Shown here: positions 58,501 through 64,000 of the stretch, piece by piece
How positions within the stretch are numbered: the stretch's first letter is position 1
Layout: each line of letters begins with the position of its first letter
From: Wuchereria bancrofti
Lineage: Eukaryota; Nematoda; Chromadorea; Rhabditida; Onchocercidae
Direction of reading: 5' to 3'
NCBI GenBank assembly: GCA_005281725.1
Contig: SSBO01000001.1
Span: forward strand, 7,610,399-7,674,398
Length of the DNA stretch: 64,000 bases
Program-made: the position numbers and the translations under genes
The notes under the pieces: generated by a model
Told to the model about the DNA's origin: nothing
Seen by the model: the letters and a program-made list of their open reading frames with translations, nothing else
Databases searched by the model: none

Positions 58501-61500
58501 CTATCAGTTGCAAACTGCAAAATATTAATCATCCTACCTGCCATCATCATGCATATCAGAAACATAATCATATGCATCATGAAATTCTTCTTCTGCATCC
58601 AAAAATGCTATAATAAATCATAAGTCTTTCAGTAAAACAAGAAAAATTTTCTTTATTATTCAAAAAAAAAAAGAACTGAGTATATAAAAAGTAGAGCCAA
58701 GAATGAGATAAGTGTATAGTTCCAGGAATATACTACCTCCTGCTTATCACTGCAAGACATCGTGAAAGTTGCAAACATTCCATATTGATTCTAGCAGATG
58801 CGAGAAGAGATGGATTTTAATTTCAATTTTCCTTACCAAAACAAATATCTTATTATATAAAAGGAAAAAATAACGCCGATTTTGACTTTCATAAAAATTT
58901 TTGTAAGATTTACGTGGTTCTGAAGCAACACTGCCTTTATGTGTCGAACGATATGCCACACGTTCAAGTTTACTATGTTGTTGCGCAAGCTCTTCTAATT
59001 GATCTTGTAATCTGAGGCGTTGTTCATGTTCATTTGCTGCATAACGTCCAACTTTTTTCGATTCCTGTACTATTTAATCGACAAGGTTAACTTGAATAAT
59101 AAATAATTAACTTTCTCAGCTTATTGACATAAACCTAGAGCAATTTAATTTACGAACAGTTTTTTCAGAATTTCAAAATGTACAAAACTTGTAAAATTAC
59201 TTAGGTTATTAACTGCGAACACAACTTACATCATCTACAATTTATTACAAAGCTGAGAAAAAGCTAAAATATGCTTTTTTAGTAAAATCAATTTTCTCGT
59301 TTCATTCATTTGAAAGATTTCGTTTAAGTTTTCAATATCTTCATTTATCAGCTTTCTCTTTTTAACTCTTCGTTCCTTAATTTATTTTATTGTTAAAAGT
59401 TCCCGATTATTAGTATAAAATGTTTGCTCAAAGACATATTTCTCTTTCTTTTTTGATAAAATTTCGGCCATTTCTCTTCTTTTGAAATGTCTTTTAAGAA
59501 AAAAAAAAATCATACTTCAGCAGTAAGAGTGACAAATTCTTCGCAAGCTTTCATCATCGCAGCAGTTGTAATTTTAAATAGGTTGATGCGTTCAGCCAAC
59601 GCTTTAATTTTTCCCGTCTTTTCTAGGTCACTCATTGCTTTCAAAAGTTCCGATCCATGTTTCGCTAAAATTCTTGAATAAATTAAGATTCTCTGAAAAA
59701 CTGGTTTTTAAAATAAATTTGTGATTTTTTATTTGATATATAATCTATAAAAAATTGAAAATCAGATGAACCAAATTAGAGTCCACTTTGAAACTTAAAT
59801 AAATCAGCGAATCAGAGCTGAAAATAGGAGTAAATAGTATACTACTTTCTGCTTATCGGATCACCTAGATAAAATCCCATTTTCATAGCAATATAACATC
59901 GTCGTAAACTACATATAAGCAGTGAGCAATATTTCCTTTCAACAGCTTTGTCAATAAGAAATCAAATACAAAAAGAAAAAGGAAAGAAACCTTCCCAGGA
60001 AATTATTAAAACCTAATTTAAAATAACTTCTAACAGCTCTTTTAGTAGCCTCTAATAATAAGTGAAAAAAAAAGAAAGAAAAATAGACAAATAAGAGAGC
60101 TGCATGTTCTTAAATCAAAAATTTTGGCAGCAATTGCTCGATTCATTGTTTCGATAGCAGCAGCACCACTATTACCAGATACGCTCATCTTAATATCATC
60201 ATCTTCATCTATAAAATGACAAAAAAAAGAAATATTACAAAATAGAATTCATCTTTAATTATGTGCAATGTTAGCAGAAAAAATATTCAATAATACTTTA
60301 ACTAGCAATCGTTTATACATTCATTCACTTCTTTAATTCGTGATCATAGAAATGGTAATAAAGATCATGATGATGATGACGATAAAAAATGACGAATCGA
60401 TAGATTAGTCTAGATAGTCTAGAATAGGCGTATTTGAAGTTTTTGATATAAATTGGCTCTAATATCTCCTAACATATTTTTGTATTCTTACTGTTCTCAA
60501 TGCAAGATAAGATGATGAAGAATTTTCCCAGCAATAATTTTAGGAAAATTCTTATTCGAAAAAAAAGAGATATAAAGGATAGAATAAAAGGGATTAAATT
60601 AAAATTTCTCACTGGAAGTTTTCGCAAACATCGTTTATCGTTAAAAGTTGTTCCCTTTAATTTCTATTGTTTGAATCACAATGTTAATTATTTTCATGAT
60701 ACGATGTCGGAAAGCATAAAGGAAAAATTCATAAGATGATCGAAACAGTAGGAAATAAATTGGCGGAATAAAAAAATCAAAGAGAATTTTTCCAACAAAC
60801 CTGATTCAGCATCACGAACAGCGCGATGACGAGCACATTCGAGTGCATGGAACCATTTATCGTGATCCAATTCATTTTGAGCTTTCAAATGAAATGTCTG
60901 TGATGGTGCAGAAATTGTCAAGCTGTTCGTTGCTTTGTCTGCATGAATACGAGCCTCTTGCAAATTGATACTGCCGCGACATGACTGTCCTACTTCAGAC
61001 GAATTCCTGGAAAATTTCCAGTAAATATGCTTCATATCGGCTACATTTCTTTAAATGTCAATTTCCATTAAAATTTATTACTTTGAAACACTCGAAAATT
61101 AAAAATTCAAATTAGTAAATCATACATAGTCGTATTATTACACAACATTTTTAAAGAAACAAATGATCAACATTTGACCCACTGATCTTCTATCATAATA
61201 TCATCGATACTTCAATAGACATTAATATTTCCAACATTATCTCTCAATTAAACTTTTTCAGAAATGCTCCAACAATTAGTACAGCAGTAACACATTTTCT
61301 TATGAAGCTGGCAAAGACTTACGTTGCACACATTTTCCGTGCTCGTTTTTTCTTTTTTTCTTTTTTTTTTGCTAATGCTATGTCCAATAAAATATTTCAA
61401 CCAAGCATTTTTAAAAATTTTTTCGATAATAAATCAATTTATTTGAGAAAATCCAAAAAAGTTATGGAAATTTTTACAGAAATACCTTGGTGATGATTTA

Positions 61501-63958
61501 CAACTAAAACACAGCAAAGGCATTCTTCCAGTGGTTTTATACTAACATCGGAAACTGAGTAAGAAATTCTGACAAACAGACGATGATACAAGATGTAAAG
61601 CAGAAAGGTAAATTTCTTCACTGAAATTTACGAACATGTGTTTGCGAACTTCATTTATCCACTCATGTCGTTATCTCATTATACTATCTCATCGTCAAGA
61701 AAATCAGCAAAGTTTAAAAATACAGAAAAAATAAAAAAAAAAAACGAAAAAAAAGAAAAAAACAATGTTTATCAAATCTTTTTGTTATCAATTTATTTCT
61801 GTTATATTAAATAACAAAAAAATAGAATTAAATTTGTTAGAAGATATTAAGTAAAACAGAGGCACATTATATAAGATGTTTTTTGTTATCGATTTATTTC
61901 TATTGTATTAAATAACAAAGCAAAAAATTCTGACAAACAGACGATGATAATCATATAAGTATGACGATTATTCCGTGTTAATCAAAATTTCTCGTTGTGA
62001 ATGAATCATAAAACTTCTCAATAAATATTTTAACTTAACGTAATGTATCAGTGATATTTAGTCATTGCCGGGACTAAAGTTTCTTTTCTGAAAAGTGAAT
62101 TGAGTCGAAATTTTTGTTTGCTATTCTTTAGTGAATTTTCATTTTTATCATTTTTATTTCATTTATTTTACTTTAAGAATGTATGGTGTATAAAATAAAT
62201 CTTAAAAAAAGTGTTTCATACTTTATTCAACTATTTCTTTTAATATAATATTTTGAGAATATAATTTATAATCTTTCAATCTTACTTAATCATGCCAATA
62301 TTGAATGAACCTTTTTGCTAAATTCACTCGGCAGTTCAATTCAAAAAAAACCAGTGGATCAATTGATGTTAAAAGTGATTTCTTATCTACCATTTTCAAA
62401 TATATGCAATTTGTTGTTCTGGGAACGTTCTGGGAATTATGTTCTGGGAACTGTAAACCTAAGAAAAAAATCTTAAATAAACAGGAACTGATTATAAATA
62501 TATACCTCACATTCATTGAAGGATTAGTTTTACATCGACATACTAGTTCTATCTAATCCGAAATCTAATTAATGATTGCAATAGATTTGAAATGAAAAAA
62601 AAACAGAAACTCTCACTAAGAGATAACTAATCAAATTAATGGCATAAAATAAAACAAATGCTTGCTTTCTCAAAAATTTAAACATAGTTTTTTTTTTCTT
62701 TTCACAAAACACCTCCAATTTCAGTTATTCATTATTATAAATTGCATACAAGAAATTTTCTAAAATCTTGACGTTAAAAAATGATATGATGAATACGATT
62801 TCAATTTATAATTGTATCCAAATTATCCAAAAAATATCCAAAAAAAAAGTCTGATCGCAATTTCTATTCTTTAATTCTAATTTAGAAAGAAAAAAATTTT
62901 TAATAGAGTAATAAGCGTTTTTTTTTTTGTTCATGATAATGAATTTGATTAAAAAATATGGCAAAAGCATGAAAAAATTAGACAATTAAATATTTTTGTG
63001 GGAAGGCAAGTTTTTTCTTTTTCTCTAGCTACTATAGTGATGGACAGAGTATTTAGCAAAAAAAAATTGCCCATAAAATATTGGGTAGAAAAGCCATTGC
63101 GTTCATTAGGATCACTAATATGAAAACATGCAAGAATAAAAATCACAAGAAAGAAAATTTGCTGAAACTGACAAAGACTATCAACATATTTGCCAAATAA
63201 ATAAAAAACACTCAAATTTAAAATTCTGGCTTGAGAGTTTCTCTTTGATCTCGAAGTATACACATAATTCTAGTTTCGTTAAAAAAATTAAATAAACAAG
63301 CAGCCCGAAATATCTATTTTGATCTGAAATTAATGCAAACATCTTAAAAACTACAGACTGCTGTTAGAAATCGTAAAAGCTATAGTGAAATTGTTTTTGT
63401 GCTTGAACATTTTAAAAAGATTATAAAAGAATCACCATTAGCAAAGATGAGAGAACTCATACAACCAACAGAATTCAACTAATTCAATATATTCGAATAA
63501 ATCAGATCAAATTTCCTTTCCTTCTAAAAGCTCTCATCTCATACCCACTTCCAGAAGAAAAAAAATCCCTAAAAATTGGAACAATAAGTAAATGAATCTT
63601 TGGATTTCTATCAGTTTGTTTTGTTCCAGAACATCAAAACTTAACAGCAAATTCCTAATCGAATCGACAATATACCAATTTCGATAAAATCTTCCAAACG
63701 TCATATACATTCTCATATTTAAAGAAGAATCAATATAAATGTGAGACTGTGTATTAGTAAGGTCTCCAACATTTCAAATATTTTTTTCATGAAATTCAGT
63801 CGAAATACTAACCTATAATAACTTAGATTAGCACACGAATCGAGTACAAACCAACGTTGCCGATATCCTTTGATATAATTTGTCCACTTCAATAGCCAAC
63901 CACATTTCTCGCTTAGTTCTAGTGATAAATCTGAGGAGTGTGAAGTTCCGATTGGCAT
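55522..63958 (-). CDS. Oxysterol-binding protein (OSBP, PH plus ORD)
   Basis: Sterol/PI4P exchanger at ER-Golgi contacts. Fourteen exons: 63813-63958, 60801-61006, 60089-60208, 59516-59664, 58887-59064, 58538-58607, 58331-58421, 58102-58251, 57559-57804, 57241-57375, 56935-57117, 56491-56657, 56020-56240, 55522-55664; 734 residues (human 807). The PH domain (about 18-115) opens GWLLKWTNYIKGYRQRWFVL. A helical middle region (KHGSELLKAMSDLE, then EEFVTL) leads to an FFAT-like EFHDAYD at 274-280. The ORD opens LWSIMRNCIGKELSKIPMP and has PFNPLLGETFE, the EQ-VSHHPP signature (split by an intron, His455/456), KKVTTTVHNIIVGKLWID, HKTGDKC, MYYFTKLA and the final GDWSKCPSIF. These match the OSBP1/OSBP2 subgroup more closely than other ORPs. 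The start ATG is directly preceded by an in-frame TAA. Intron 1 is 2.8 kb and splits the PH domain. Confidence 0.94.
61564..61949. repeat. pair of interleaved direct repeats in OSBP intron 1
   Basis: A 25-bp block (AAATTCTGACAAACAGACGA plus TGATA) occurs at 61564-61588 and 61925-61949. A 38-bp block with TTTGTTAT and ATAACAAA ends occurs at 61781-61818 and, with three changes, at 61882-61919. Confidence 0.85.
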
Positions 63959-64000
63959 TTAAAAATGGTTTTTCCCAATTTTGAAATCTGTAACAATTTT

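Overview
The window looks like nuclear DNA of a nematode, most likely a clade III filarial (onchocercid) worm. The basis is strong A+T richness, many short introns with GTAAG or GTTAG donors and TTTCAG/TTTTAG acceptors, long AT-rich intergenic stretches, and proteins that align best with animal families known in worms (UNC-119, secreted ShK domains). The species assignment is inference. No prokaryotic genes, rRNA, tRNA, CRISPR array or intact transposase was seen. Gene models were built by hand from reading-frame continuity across splice sites. In every complete model the exon phases close, so the joined CDS length is a multiple of three.

Layout, left to right. (1) 1-20.5 kb, all on the minus strand: the 5' end of an unrecognised acidic protein running off the left edge; a family I inorganic pyrophosphatase; APC2, the cullin subunit of the anaphase-promoting complex (18 exons); an ALKBH4-type 2-oxoglutarate dioxygenase; and a 715-residue nuclear-type protein built from a twice-repeated HTH plus C2HC zinc module. 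(2) 22.2-24.5 kb plus: a SIRT6-type sirtuin, whose 3' part is repeated exactly next to a single N (probable assembly artefact). (3) 27.2-29.0 kb minus: unc-119. It is followed by about 5.4 kb of gene-poor, very AT-rich DNA with a 209-base gap flanked by direct repeats. (4) 34.4-39.5 kb minus: a PHF12-like protein (two PHD fingers, FHA). (5) 40.5-42.0 kb plus: a METTL21A-like methyltransferase. (6) 42.4-45.5 kb minus: a JMJD4-type JmjC oxygenase. (7) 46.5-50.8 kb plus: a COMM-domain protein, with an LTR-like GC-rich island in its last intron. (8) 51.1-53.2 kb minus: a small secreted protein with two ShK domains. (9) 55.5-64.0 kb minus: a full OSBP-type oxysterol-binding protein (PH, coiled region, FFAT-like motif, ORD).

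Most genes are housekeeping or regulatory: cell-cycle ubiquitination, chromatin (PHF12, SIRT6), protein hydroxylation and methylation (ALKBH4, JMJD4, METTL21A), ciliary/neuronal lipidated-cargo trafficking (UNC-119) and sterol/PI4P exchange (OSBP). There is no sign that they form one pathway. The least explained items are the HTH/zinc duplicate protein, the ShK secreted protein, the perfect 38-bp palindrome, the duplicated JMJD4 tail fragment and the LTR-like island. None of these is established as a new system from sequence alone.
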